From positions 124,001-188,000 of the forward strand of contig CBDDEJ010000008.1 in assembly GCA_965226915.1 (NCBI GenBank): DNA of 64,000 nt. The letters are read 5' to 3'. Both the position numbers and the translations under genes were made by a program. Position 1 is the stretch's first letter; every line of letters begins with the position of its first letter. The notes beneath the pieces are model-generated. The model saw only the letters and a list, made by a program, of their open reading frames with translations, did not search any database and was not told where the DNA came from. Below, in pieces: positions 36,555-45,287 of this stretch. Source of the stretch: Io17-Chloro-G2 sp965226915 (lineage in GTDB: Bacteria > Chloroflexota > Dehalococcoidia > Lucifugimonadales > UBA3495).

Positions 36555-37697
36555 ATGCAAGAGCAAGAAATACATCAATCCTCTGACCAATCCGCCGGGC
36601 AATCTTCTGACCAATCCGCAGCCGAATACTCCCAGATGTCGGAATTGCCCGAAGAGGTCTTGGGCCCCCGCTCGTACCAGCCCGGCGAGGCTATGGAGGG
36701 TGAAGTCGTCCGCGTCGATCAAGAAGGCATCATCGTCAACGTGGGCCTGAAGATGGAAGGCGTGGTCCCCGCCGACGAGATGCGCTCGATTTCCGCCGAA
36801 GAATTAAGCCAGATCAAGCAGGGCGACAAGCTATTGGTGGCCATACTTGGTGGCCAGGGACCCGGAGACATGGGGCTCTTGTCCGTCGACCAAGTCAGGG
36901 AGCATCTCTGGTGGCAAGAGTTGCATGATGCGCTGGAATTCGGAGGAATGGTCACCGCGAAGGTCACCGGTCACAACCGTGGCGGCATGGAGGTGGATTA
37001 TCGAGGCATTCGGGGCTTTGTCCCCTTCTCCCACCTGGCCCCTGATTCAGGAACCTCTGAGGATGGCGTCTTGGAGCAGCGGATCGGTCAGGAGTGTCCC
37101 TTCGATGTCATCGAAGTGGACCAAGACCAAGAACGGCTGATCCTCTCCGAACGCTCCATCTGGCGCAAACGCCAGGAAGACGAGCGGCTCAAGATGATCG
37201 AACAGATCGAAGTCGGCGTGACCATGCCTGGCAAAGTCGTATCGGTGCGCGGGTTCGGCGCATTCGTTGACATCGGTGGCGTCCAGGGCTTGGTTCATAT
37301 CTCCGAACTCTCCTGGGGCAACGTGAAGGCTACTGAAGAGGTGGTGAGCGTCGGAGACGACATCAACGTTTACGTCCTGGCGGTGGACCCTGAGAACCAG
37401 AGAATCAGTCTTAGCCTGAAACGAACGCTGCCGGCGCCGTGGGACACCGTTCCCGAGAGGTATCAGATCGGCGAGATAGTGCAAGGCGTGGTGACCAACC
37501 TGGCCCCATTCGGCGCCTTTGTAAAACTGGAAGAAGGCGTGGAGGGCTTGGTTCACATCACCGAATTGTCGCCACGGCAAGTCACCAACCCCAAGGAGTG
37601 CGTCTATCAGGGGCAGTCGGTGAAGGTGATGATCCTTACGATTGATTCAGAGAGCCGCCGCATAAGCCTGAGCTACAAGAAAGCATTCGGCATGTAG
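36555..37697 (+). CDS. rpsA: Ribosomal protein S1-like protein with four S1 domains
   Basis: A 380-residue RNA-binding protein with four S1 OB-folds: GEVVRVDQEGIIVNVGLKME (~45), TAKVTGHNRGGMEVDY (~130), GKVVSVRGFGAFVDIGGVQG (~222) and GVVTNLAPFGAFVKLEEGVE (~308). Domains three and four carry the classic FGAFV and GLVHISEL/GLVHITEL motifs. This is the short S1 form found outside proteobacteria; it would bind mRNA at the ribosome. The N-terminal ~40 residues are Gln/Ser-rich (SSDQSAGQSSDQSAAEY). The ribosome site before ATG 36555 is weak. Confidence 0.9.
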   Translation: MQEQEIHQSSDQSAGQSSDQSAAEYSQMSELPEEVLGPRSYQPGEAMEGEVVRVDQEGIIVNVGLKMEGVVPADEMRSISAEELSQIKQGDKLLVAILGGQGPGDMGLLSVDQVREHLWWQELHDALEFGGMVTAKVTGHNRGGMEVDYRGIRGFVPFSHLAPDSGTSEDGVLEQRIGQECPFDVIEVDQDQERLILSERSIWRKRQEDERLKMIEQIEVGVTMPGKVVSVRGFGAFVDIGGVQGLVHISELSWGNVKATEEVVSVGDDINVYVLAVDPENQRISLSLKRTLPAPWDTVPERYQIGEIVQGVVTNLAPFGAFVKLEEGVEGLVHITELSPRQVTNPKECVYQGQSVKVMILTIDSESRRISLSYKKAFGM

Positions 37698-37888
37698 CCT
37701 GCCGCAATCCCCGCTCAACTCCATATCCTTCGGCTACTATTTTCCCTACCCTTCTACTTGACTGGACAGTCGATTGGCCCCACCCTGTTGACGGCGCTTC
37801 GTCCGATGCGATGGCATTCTGAATGTCATCTGTATGGAGCGATCTATCTTAGAGATTTAGCGGCCTAGCCGCAGAGGATGCGCATTGC

Positions 37889-38983
37889 ATGAAGAAGTTG
37901 GGCCTTAATCTCCACAGACCCGACAAAGCCTACCAGGGGTACACCCTTATTTCCCCCATGGAAGGGACCAACTCCTACCTGCTAGACATGCAGGGCCGCA
38001 TCGTCCACCGGTGGCAACTTCCTTACCGGCCCGGCGATCACGGGTATTTGCTGGACAACGGGCACCTGCTGATCGGGGGCAGAACCAACAAAGGCCCGGT
38101 GAACATCGGCGGCAAAAGCGGAGTGATTCTGGAATTCGACTGGGAGGGCGAGCGCGTTTGGGAATATGAAGAGCCAACCCTTCACCACGATTTCAGCCGC
38201 CTGCCGAACGGCAACACCATGGTCACCGGCTGGGAGTTGGTCCCGCCGGAAACGATGAAAAAGGTGCAGGGCGGTGTGCCGGGATCCGAGCCTCCCGAAG
38301 GCATGTGGTGCGACTACTTCCGGGAGGTGACTCCTCAAGGCGACACCGCCTGGGAGTGGCACGCCCACGAGCACCTGGATCCGGTGGCTGACGCCATCTG
38401 CCCCCTGCACCGGCGGGACGAGTGGACCCATACCAATACCTGCCACGTATTGCCCGACGGCAACATACTCACTAGTTGGCGATTATTAGACCAGGTGGCC
38501 ATTGTAGACAAGGCTACCGGCGATTTCGCCTGGAAATGGGGCCGGGAAGAACTGGGCCACCAACACGACCCCAATCTGCTCGAGAACGGCAATATCTTGA
38601 TCTTCGACAATGGCTGGCACGCCCTGACAGCGCCGAGTCCGGGCTCCAGGATCTTGGAAGTGAACCCCAAGACCAACGAGATCGAGTGGGAATACAAGAC
38701 CCAGCCGCCCTGGGAGTTTTTCAGCTCATTTATCAGCGGGTCCCAAAGGCTGCCCAACGGCAATACCCTGATTTGCGAGGGTATGACCGGCCGGGTGTTT
38801 GAAGTGACCCATGACGGCGAGATGGTGTGGGAATACGTCAATCCTTTTTATGGCCACGACGAGCGTTTTGGCCACGCCAACCGGGTATTCAGGGCCTACC
38901 GGTACGACGCCGACTTTCCGGGGTTCGCCGGCAAAAGCCTGGACCCCGCCGCCAACGGCCTGCTCAGCCATCTTTACGAGTGA
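37889..38983 (+). CDS. Aryl-sulfotransferase-like beta-propeller protein
   Basis: A 364-residue protein of the arylsulfotransferase (ASST/PF14269-like) propeller group. Blade repeats of the form LPNGNTMVTGWE, LPDGNILTSWR, LENGNILIFDNGW and LPNGNTLICEGM recur every ~50-80 residues, with matching EWEY/VWEY strand ends. The histidine-rich HTNTCHVLPDG resembles the active-site blade of this family. No signal peptide is visible, which is unlike the periplasmic enterobacterial enzyme, so a cytosolic or different substrate role is possible. Confidence 0.75.
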   Translation: MKKLGLNLHRPDKAYQGYTLISPMEGTNSYLLDMQGRIVHRWQLPYRPGDHGYLLDNGHLLIGGRTNKGPVNIGGKSGVILEFDWEGERVWEYEEPTLHHDFSRLPNGNTMVTGWELVPPETMKKVQGGVPGSEPPEGMWCDYFREVTPQGDTAWEWHAHEHLDPVADAICPLHRRDEWTHTNTCHVLPDGNILTSWRLLDQVAIVDKATGDFAWKWGREELGHQHDPNLLENGNILIFDNGWHALTAPSPGSRILEVNPKTNEIEWEYKTQPPWEFFSSFISGSQRLPNGNTLICEGMTGRVFEVTHDGEMVWEYVNPFYGHDERFGHANRVFRAYRYDADFPGFAGKSLDPAANGLLSHLYE

Positions 38984-39055
38984 TTCCAAGCAGCCGGTGT
39001 GGAATTTGGGTTGAACTACGGTAATGGTCCACGAATTGATGCCTGCTCCAATCCC

Positions 39056-39185
39056 CCTCATCCTGAGCCTGTCGAAGGATTCCTGCTGATGATCAACAGT
39101 TAACACGGGTTCGGGAGAGTTCTTGAGTTGAACCCGTGGTTCGACAAGCATGTCCTGAGCCGAGCCGAAGGGCTCACCATGAGCG
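39056..39185. repeat. Dispersed intergenic repeats, copies 3a and 3b
   Basis: Two members of the short repeat family lie in a 351-bp gap before valS: CATCCTGAGCCTGTCGAAGG near 39060 and, in the other orientation, GGTTCGACAAGCATGTCCTG followed by AGCCGAAGGGCTCACCATGA near 39138-39181. They could fold as an imperfect hairpin. No gene is seen in the gap. Confidence 0.6.
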
Positions 39186-39334
39186 GTGGCCGGCGCCAAT
39201 TCTCCGTTTCTAAAAGGCTCGCCAATACCCCGCGGGCCACGCAGACGGCCATCCAGGCCGATGATATACTGGCTAGAATCCCGGTTTCGCCCGCCGCTTC
39301 AGCAATCTGTATGCCAAATCAAACCTGATTCCGA

Positions 39335-42055
39335 GTGCCAGATATGTCCTCCAAACCATCTACATCCATGCCCAGCGCATATAACCCCGCCGATGTCGAG
39401 AGGCGGGTGTATGACTCCTGGATAGACAACGGCTACTTCACGCCCGTAATAAAACAGGGCCAGGCTCCGTTCACCGTCACCATGCCGCCTCCCAACGTCA
39501 CCGGAGAGCTCCACCTAGGCCACGCTTTGGAAAAGGCCCTGGAAGATGCTCTTGTGCGTTGGAGGCGCATGACCGGCATACCCACCCTTTGGGTGCCGGG
39601 TACAGACCACGCGGGCATCGCCACCCAGTGGGTCGTCGAGCAGCAGCTAGCTGCCCAGGGGACAAGCCGGCAAGAAGTGGGCCGGGAAAAATTCGTCGAA
39701 TTGGTATGGGAACATGTGGCCAAATCCGGCGGGTTGATCCACGAGCAGTCCCGCCGCTTGGGAATATCCGCGGATTGGGACCGCCACAGGTTCACCTTGG
39801 ACGCGGGACCAAGCAAGGCAGTCCGCACCACTTTCGTCAATCTTTACGATAAGGGGTTGATCTACCGTCACGAGCGCATCATCAATTGGTGCCCACGCTG
39901 CTCCACCGCTCTTTCGGACCTGGAAGTGGAGCACGAAGACCACGACGGCAAGCTGTACCACATCCGCTATCTGGTTCTCAGCGAGTCCGGCGACGAGATC
40001 TCCGGCGCATTCATAACGGTAGCCACCACGCGGCCCGAAACCATGTTGGGCGACACCGGCGTCGCGGTCCACCCAGAAGACCCAAGATATAGCCAATACC
40101 AGGGTCGAAGGGTGAGCCTGCCCCTCACGGACCGCAGCATACCAATAGTCGGCGACGAAGCCATTAGCACCGAATTCGGCACCGGGGCATTGAAGGTGAC
40201 GCCCGGCCACGACCCGGTGGACTTCGAGATCGGCCAGCGCCACGGGCTGCCCATCGTCACGATCATCGGCCTGGACGGCAACATGACCGATGCCGCGGGG
40301 AAATACTCCGGCGTAGAGCGGTTCCAGGCTCGCCAAGACGTTGTTGCCGAACTGGACTCCCTGGGCCTTTTGGAAAAGGTAGAGGACTACCCGCACTCGG
40401 TGGGCCACTGCCAACGTTGCAACTCGGTGGTGGAGCCGCTGGTCAGTCTCCAATGGTTCCTAAACCTGGGCGCCCACGACCAACCGGAAACCATCGCCGG
40501 ACGAGCTTACGCCGCCGTAGTCCAGGGCGATATAAACATCGTGCCAGAACGGTTCACCAGGGTTTACCTGAACTGGCTGGAGAATATCCGCGATTGGTGC
40601 ATCAGCCGCCAGCTGTGGTGGGGCCACCAGATTCCCGTTTGGTACTGCGATGACTGCGGAGAACAGACGGCTTCGGTGGAAGACCCCACCGGCTGCGCAT
40701 CATGCGGCGGCGCAAACCTTCGGCAGGATCCTGACGTGCTCGACACCTGGTTCAGTTCCGGCCTCTGGCCTCACACGACTTTGGGTTGGCCGGAAAAAAC
40801 GGAGGACCTCGATTACTTTTACCCCACCTCCGTGCTGGAAACCGGGTACGATATCCTGTTTTTCTGGGTCGCCCGGATGATCATGATGGGCCTGGAAAAC
40901 ACGGGCCAGGTCCCCTTCCGCACGGTTTTTCTCCACGGCATGGTCAGGGACGCCACGGGCGCCAAGATGAGCAAGACCAGGGGCAACACCATGGACCCCC
41001 TGGAGTTGGTTGAGCGGTACGGCACCGACGCTTTGCGCTTCTCTTTGACCACCGGCGCCGCCCCCGGAAACGATTTGCGCTTCTCGGAAGGCCGGGTGGA
41101 GGCGGCGCGGAATTTCGCCAACAAGGTGTGGAACGCCTCCCGATTCGTACTAACGAGCCTGCAAGGCAACACCGGAACCGAAGGCTGGTACGGCCTGCCA
41201 AACCTGGAGCACCGGGAAGACCGTTGGATCGTCAGCCGCCTGAACCAGATGCTGTTGGAAGTAAACCAGTCGCTGGAAACCTTCGAACTGGGAGAGGCCC
41301 AGCAAAAGCTGTATGACTTCATCTGGAACGATTTTTGCGACTGGTACATCGAGATGGCCAAGATCAGGATCCGGTCAGCCGGCGCCCTGTCTCCGCTGCC
41401 GACGCTGGCCCACGTTCTGGAGCGCACACTCCGCGCACTCCATCCCTTCATGCCTTTCATCACCGAGGAGATCTGGCAGATTTTGATGCCCGGGTTGCCA
41501 CGGGAAGGAGATCTGCCCCAGTCCGTGATGATCTCCCCTTACCCGCAGGCTGACGAAGACCGCATCGACCGGGAGGCGGAGGAACAGATATCCATAGTGA
41601 TGCAGACCATCCGGGCCGTGCGCAACGCCCGTTCACAGTTGCACATCCCGGCCAACCAGCATCTGGAAGCCTTAGTCGAAACCGACGGCTTCCGGTCCAC
41701 ACTGGAAGAGGAAGCCCCTATGATTCAGGCGCTCTCCCGCATAGAGCCCCTGCGCATTCTGGCCCCCGGCGCCGATAGGACCGGAGGCCGGCGGGGCGTG
41801 ACCCTGGTGGTCAACCCGGTCGTGGTTCACCTGCCCCTGGAAGGAGTGGTGGATCTTGGCGAGGAGCAGCAACGATTGCGCGCCGAGTTGGACGAATGCG
41901 TCAAAAATATGGACCGGGTGGAAAAGTTGGTGTCCAACCCCAACTTCCGGGAAAAGGCCAAGCCGGAGGTCGTAGAGACCGAAGAAGCAAGACTCCAAGA
42001 CCTGAAAGAACGCCAGCGACACCTGAGTGAGATTTTGGAGCAACTTGCGGGTTGA
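39335..42055 (+). CDS. valS: Valyl-tRNA synthetase
   Basis: A 906-residue class Ia aminoacyl-tRNA synthetase that charges tRNA-Val and edits misactivated threonine. The HIGH-type motif is PPPNVTGELHLGHALEKALE near residue 49, the valS motif WVPGTDHAGIATQ follows, the CP1 editing domain contains ATTRPETMLGDTGVAVHPED, and KMSKS appears as GAKMSKTRGN near 548. A C-terminal coiled coil (EEQQRLRAELDECVKNMDRV) is present. GTG 39335 or ATG 39344 could be the start; neither has a strong ribosome site. Confidence 0.97.
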   Translation: MPDMSSKPSTSMPSAYNPADVERRVYDSWIDNGYFTPVIKQGQAPFTVTMPPPNVTGELHLGHALEKALEDALVRWRRMTGIPTLWVPGTDHAGIATQWVVEQQLAAQGTSRQEVGREKFVELVWEHVAKSGGLIHEQSRRLGISADWDRHRFTLDAGPSKAVRTTFVNLYDKGLIYRHERIINWCPRCSTALSDLEVEHEDHDGKLYHIRYLVLSESGDEISGAFITVATTRPETMLGDTGVAVHPEDPRYSQYQGRRVSLPLTDRSIPIVGDEAISTEFGTGALKVTPGHDPVDFEIGQRHGLPIVTIIGLDGNMTDAAGKYSGVERFQARQDVVAELDSLGLLEKVEDYPHSVGHCQRCNSVVEPLVSLQWFLNLGAHDQPETIAGRAYAAVVQGDINIVPERFTRVYLNWLENIRDWCISRQLWWGHQIPVWYCDDCGEQTASVEDPTGCASCGGANLRQDPDVLDTWFSSGLWPHTTLGWPEKTEDLDYFYPTSVLETGYDILFFWVARMIMMGLENTGQVPFRTVFLHGMVRDATGAKMSKTRGNTMDPLELVERYGTDALRFSLTTGAAPGNDLRFSEGRVEAARNFANKVWNASRFVLTSLQGNTGTEGWYGLPNLEHREDRWIVSRLNQMLLEVNQSLETFELGEAQQKLYDFIWNDFCDWYIEMAKIRIRSAGALSPLPTLAHVLERTLRALHPFMPFITEEIWQILMPGLPREGDLPQSVMISPYPQADEDRIDREAEEQISIVMQTIRAVRNARSQLHIPANQHLEALVETDGFRSTLEEEAPMIQALSRIEPLRILAPGADRTGGRRGVTLVVNPVVVHLPLEGVVDLGEEQQRLRAELDECVKNMDRVEKLVSNPNFREKAKPEVVETEEARLQDLKERQRHLSEILEQLAG

Positions 42056-42073
42056 CGCTCGCTCCGCCGTCCC

Positions 42074-42943
42074 ATGACACAACGCCTCGGCATCATTGGC
42101 TATCCCATCGGGCATTCCATCTCGCCTGTGTTTCAGCAGGCGGCGCTGGATCATTTGGGCATCGGCGCCACATACCAAGCGTGGCAGGTGGCGCCGGATG
42201 ACGTCGGCGCCTTCGTTGGCGGACTTCGGGAGCCAGGGACCCTGGGCATCAATGTGACTTTGCCCCACAAAGAAGCGGTGATCCCGTTTCTGGACGAGGT
42301 TGACGATTGGGCCACAGCCGCTGGCGCCGTCAACACCATCGTCAACCGCCCTGACGCCAACGGGGACGCCAGCCTCACGGGCCACAACACCGACGGCACA
42401 GGCTTTTTGCGGGCGTTGCGACAGGAGGGTGGCTTCCACGCCCAGGGGCGCCGCATTTTGGTTCTGGGGGCCGGTGGAGCGGCCCGGGGCGTGGTCCTAG
42501 CCCTGAGTCGGGATTCCGCCGCCAGCCTGACCATCGCCAACAGGACGTTGGCCCGGGCCCAGTTGTTGGCCCAACTGGCCGCGGACAACGGCATCGAATC
42601 CGCCGCGGTCTCCCTAACCGGCGCCGGGTTTGACAATGCGGTCCAATCAGCCGATTTGATCGTGAATTGCACCACCATGGGCATGACCCACGGCCCGGAC
42701 GAAGGCAGTTCTCCCCTCTTGAGCGCCCAAATACCTACTGGGGCCCTGATCAATGACCTGGTGTATAATCCAAGGGAAACTCCCCTGTTGCGGGAGGCCG
42801 AACGGGCCGGAGCCCGAACCCTGGGCGGCATACATATGCTGGTGTACCAAGGCGCCTCCTCCTTCGAGATGTGGACGGGTCAACCGGCCCCGATTCCAGT
42901 GATGCTAGAAGCCGCGCTGCGGGCCATGGAATCTCGAAGTTGA
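42074..42943 (+). CDS. aroE: Shikimate dehydrogenase
   Basis: A 289-residue AroE that reduces 3-dehydroshikimate to shikimate with NADPH. The substrate site motif GYPIGHSISPVFQQAAL is near residue 8, NVTLPHKEAVIPFLDEV carries the catalytic lysine (~67), TDGTGF follows and the NADP motif is LVLGAGGAARGVVLAL (~136). It lies 19 bp after valS and ahead of aroC. Confidence 0.95.
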   Translation: MTQRLGIIGYPIGHSISPVFQQAALDHLGIGATYQAWQVAPDDVGAFVGGLREPGTLGINVTLPHKEAVIPFLDEVDDWATAAGAVNTIVNRPDANGDASLTGHNTDGTGFLRALRQEGGFHAQGRRILVLGAGGAARGVVLALSRDSAASLTIANRTLARAQLLAQLAADNGIESAAVSLTGAGFDNAVQSADLIVNCTTMGMTHGPDEGSSPLLSAQIPTGALINDLVYNPRETPLLREAERAGARTLGGIHMLVYQGASSFEMWTGQPAPIPVMLEAALRAMESRS

Positions 42944-43008
42944 ACCCTGGAGAAATTGGCGCGGCCCGAAACGAACCCCACACCCAATCACATATTGAGG
43001 ATTTCTAG

Positions 43009-44190
43009 ATGATCCGGTTTTTCACCGCGGGCGAGTCCCACGGCCCCGGTTTGGTTATCATCGTCGAGGGGGTCCCGGCGGGACTGCGTTTGGACGAAGA
43101 CTATATCGGAGTCCAACTTGGCCGCCGCCAAAAGGGCTATGGCCGCGGCGGGCGTATGCTCATAGAACAGGACCACGCCGTTATCACCTCTGGGGTGAGA
43201 CAGGGCCGGACTCTGGGCAGCCCCATCGGCATGACCATGGAGAACAAGGACTGGGTCAATTGGCAGCAATCCATGTCCATCAGCGAGGTGGAGCACGATC
43301 CAGAGGACGCCCGTTCTCGGAGGGTTACCCGCATCCGTCCCGGCCACGCCGATCTTCCGGGAACCCTCAAGTACGGGTTTGACGACGTGCGCAACGTCTT
43401 GGAAAGAGCCAGCGCCCGGGAGACCGCCGCCCGAGTGGCCGCCGGGGCCGTGGCCATCCGCCTGCTGGAAGAGTTTGCCATAATCATGCACAGCCACGTT
43501 ATCTCCATTGGCAGGATCACCGCGGACATCCCTGAAAACATAGACTGGCAGGCCGTGGAAGAGTCTCCTGTCCGATGCTCCGACCCCAAGGGCGGGGAAC
43601 GCATGATGGCCGAGATCGACGCCACTAAAGAAGCGGGCGACACTGTGGGAGGAACCGTCGAGGTCATCGCCGAAAACGTGCCCATCGGTTTGGGCTCCCA
43701 CGTCCACTGGGACCGCAAGATCGACGGCCTCATTGCCCAGGCGTTAATGTCCGTTAACGCCGTCAAGTTCGTTTCCGTTGGCCCCGGCTGGGAGGTCGTT
43801 CAGCAGCGCGGCTCGTTGGTTCAGGACGTTATCGAGCCTGTGACTGACCCAGATCATCCCTGGCAAAGGAAAACCAATCGGCTGGGGGGGACCGAGGGCG
43901 GAATGACTAACGGCATGCCCCTGGTGGCCCAATTCGGCATTAAACCCATCGCCACCATGGTCAATCCTCTGCCATCGGTGGACCTGGACACCGGCGAGGA
44001 GGTTCTAGCGCACTTCGAACGCTCCGATGTTTGCCAGGTCCCTCCGGCGGGGGTGATCGGCGAGTCCATGATTGCCCTGGTGCTGGCCAACGCCTTTGTT
44101 GAGAAGTTCGGCGGCGACTCTGTGGAAGAGATGCGCCGGAACTACCAGGGTTACTTGAAGACCATCGGTCCCAGAAAGAAACCCCGGTAG
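43009..44190 (+). CDS. aroC: Chorismate synthase
   Basis: A 393-residue AroC that converts 5-enolpyruvylshikimate-3-phosphate to chorismate with reduced FMN. It begins MIRFFTAGESHGPGLVIIVE, and shows RGGRMLIEQDHAVITSGVR, RVTRIRPGHADLPGTLKYG, SARETAARVAAGAVAIRLL and the FMN-site stretch LGGTEGGMTNGMPLV. It follows aroE, so two late shikimate-pathway steps are clustered. Confidence 0.97.
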   Translation: MIRFFTAGESHGPGLVIIVEGVPAGLRLDEDYIGVQLGRRQKGYGRGGRMLIEQDHAVITSGVRQGRTLGSPIGMTMENKDWVNWQQSMSISEVEHDPEDARSRRVTRIRPGHADLPGTLKYGFDDVRNVLERASARETAARVAAGAVAIRLLEEFAIIMHSHVISIGRITADIPENIDWQAVEESPVRCSDPKGGERMMAEIDATKEAGDTVGGTVEVIAENVPIGLGSHVHWDRKIDGLIAQALMSVNAVKFVSVGPGWEVVQQRGSLVQDVIEPVTDPDHPWQRKTNRLGGTEGGMTNGMPLVAQFGIKPIATMVNPLPSVDLDTGEEVLAHFERSDVCQVPPAGVIGESMIALVLANAFVEKFGGDSVEEMRRNYQGYLKTIGPRKKPR

Positions 44191-44304
44191 CAGGGTGAAT
44201 CATTCGGAATCAGCGCCACCGGTGTCGCCAGCATCATTGACTTCTGATGGTTTTCAGCTAAACTAGCATTTAACCCGAATACTAGGGTTCAAGGAGGCGT
44301 TCTT

Positions 44305-44586
44305 ATGGAAGGAAAAGTACAACTGGAAATCACTTACTGCGTACCTTGACAGCATCTCGCTACCGCCACGTGGATGGCGAATGAATTCTTCAGGGCTTAT
44401 GGCCCAGACGCAGCGGTAACCATTTCCCCCCGCGGCCAGGGAATCATGGAAGTATTCCTGGATGGCGAGCGGATCTTCGATAAGAAGGGCGAAGGCAACA
44501 TCTATCCTGACCTGGCTAGGGTCCGGGAGATGAAAAAGGTCATCGCGGCGAAGATTGAGACTCTCGTTCCCGCCCCCGCAGACTAA
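44305..44586 (+). CDS. Probable selenoprotein of the SelW/Rdx (SelT/W/H) family, in-frame TGA read as Sec
   Basis: With AAGGAGG at 44291-44297, ATG 44305 opens a 93-residue frame MEGKVQLEITYCVP, then TGA at 44347-44349 (residue 15), then QHLATATWMANEFF and on to TAA 44586. The CxxU motif YCVPU is exactly where SelW/Rdx proteins place their redox pair, and the rest (ISPRGQGIMEVFLDGERIFD) matches the thioredoxin-like Rdx fold. A hairpin follows the TGA at once. Reading it as Sec is well supported; the alternative is a nonsense change from TGC in a CxxC homologue. No selA, selB or selC is in the window. Confidence 0.82.
44357..44380 (+). promoter_or_regulatory. Possible bacterial SECIS hairpin
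   Basis: Starting 7 nt after the in-frame TGA, TCGCTACC can pair with GGATGGCGA (six base pairs including one G-U, one mismatch, then a closing C-G) around the loop GCCACGTG. Position and size suit a bacterial SECIS element for SelB. The fold was drawn by hand. Confidence 0.55.
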
Positions 44587-44617
44587 ATCCCCCTGGGGAA
44601 CTTAAATGCGGAAACAA

Positions 44618-44645
44618 ACAGCCCCTCCTTTACAGGAGGGGCTGT
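44618..44645. terminator. Bidirectional terminator between the selenoprotein gene and tmk
   Basis: A 12-bp perfect stem (ACAGCCCCTCCT with its complement) and a 4-nt loop. ACTTTT follows on the plus strand and TTTGTTTC on the minus strand, so it can serve both converging genes. The tmk stop codon lies inside the stem. Confidence 0.8.
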
Positions 44646-45247
44646 ACTTTTGCCCATATCTCTTCGGCCAGTTGGGTTCTGGACCGCGAACCGTCTAACA
44701 CCAGCCAATCTGGTCCCGATTCTTTGGATTGAGCTATAGCCTGGTCCAGATACCCCTGCCTCACCGTGTGGTGGAATTCCAACGGCGCGGAATCGAAATT
44801 ATCCTGGCCGCCTCTCCCTTTTCTCACGCCGCCTAATTCTGGAGGCACATCTAGAAACACGGTCAAGTCCGGCGACAACCCGCCGGAGGCTGCCCGGTTC
44901 GCCTGCTGGACAAGATTTAGGTCCAAACCCCGGCCATAGCTCTGGTAGGCCACTGTTGAAGCAACATACCTATCGGCCAAAACGGTGACTCCCTTTGCCA
45001 AAGCCGGCCGAATCACCTGCTCCACCAACTGGGCACGGGCGGCGTTGAAGAGGTATAGCTCGGTAAGAGGATAGAGGCCTGGGCGCCGCTTGACCCAACG
45101 CCGCAGCGACTCGCCGAGGGGCGTGCCGCCGGGCTCGTGGGTCAGTAGAACTGGGTATTCCCCGCGGACCAAACGGCGATACAATGCCCGTGCTTGAGTG
45201 CTTTTACCCGAGCCGTCGATGCCTTCGAATACGATAAATGCCGCCAC
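44630..45247 (-). CDS. tmk: Thymidylate kinase
   Basis: A 205-residue dTMP kinase. The start is set at GTG 45247 (AAGGACG upstream), giving VAAFIVFEGIDGSGKSTQAR with the P-loop at about 9-16; the frame is open further upstream but that would overlap the previous gene. Also present are THEPGGTPLGE, ADRYVASTVAYQSYGRGLD (DR[YH] motif) and a lid-type region FLDVPPELGGVRKGRGGQD. It is last in a minus-strand block and ends in a terminator. Confidence 0.93.
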   Translation of the reverse strand: MAAFIVFEGIDGSGKSTQARALYRRLVRGEYPVLLTHEPGGTPLGESLRRWVKRRPGLYPLTELYLFNAARAQLVEQVIRPALAKGVTVLADRYVASTVAYQSYGRGLDLNLVQQANRAASGGLSPDLTVFLDVPPELGGVRKGRGGQDNFDSAPLEFHHTVRQGYLDQAIAQSKESGPDWLVLDGSRSRTQLAEEIWAKVQPLL

Positions 45248-45287
45248 TGTCGTCCTTGAGCCTGGAGCCCGGAACAAACCTTGATGC

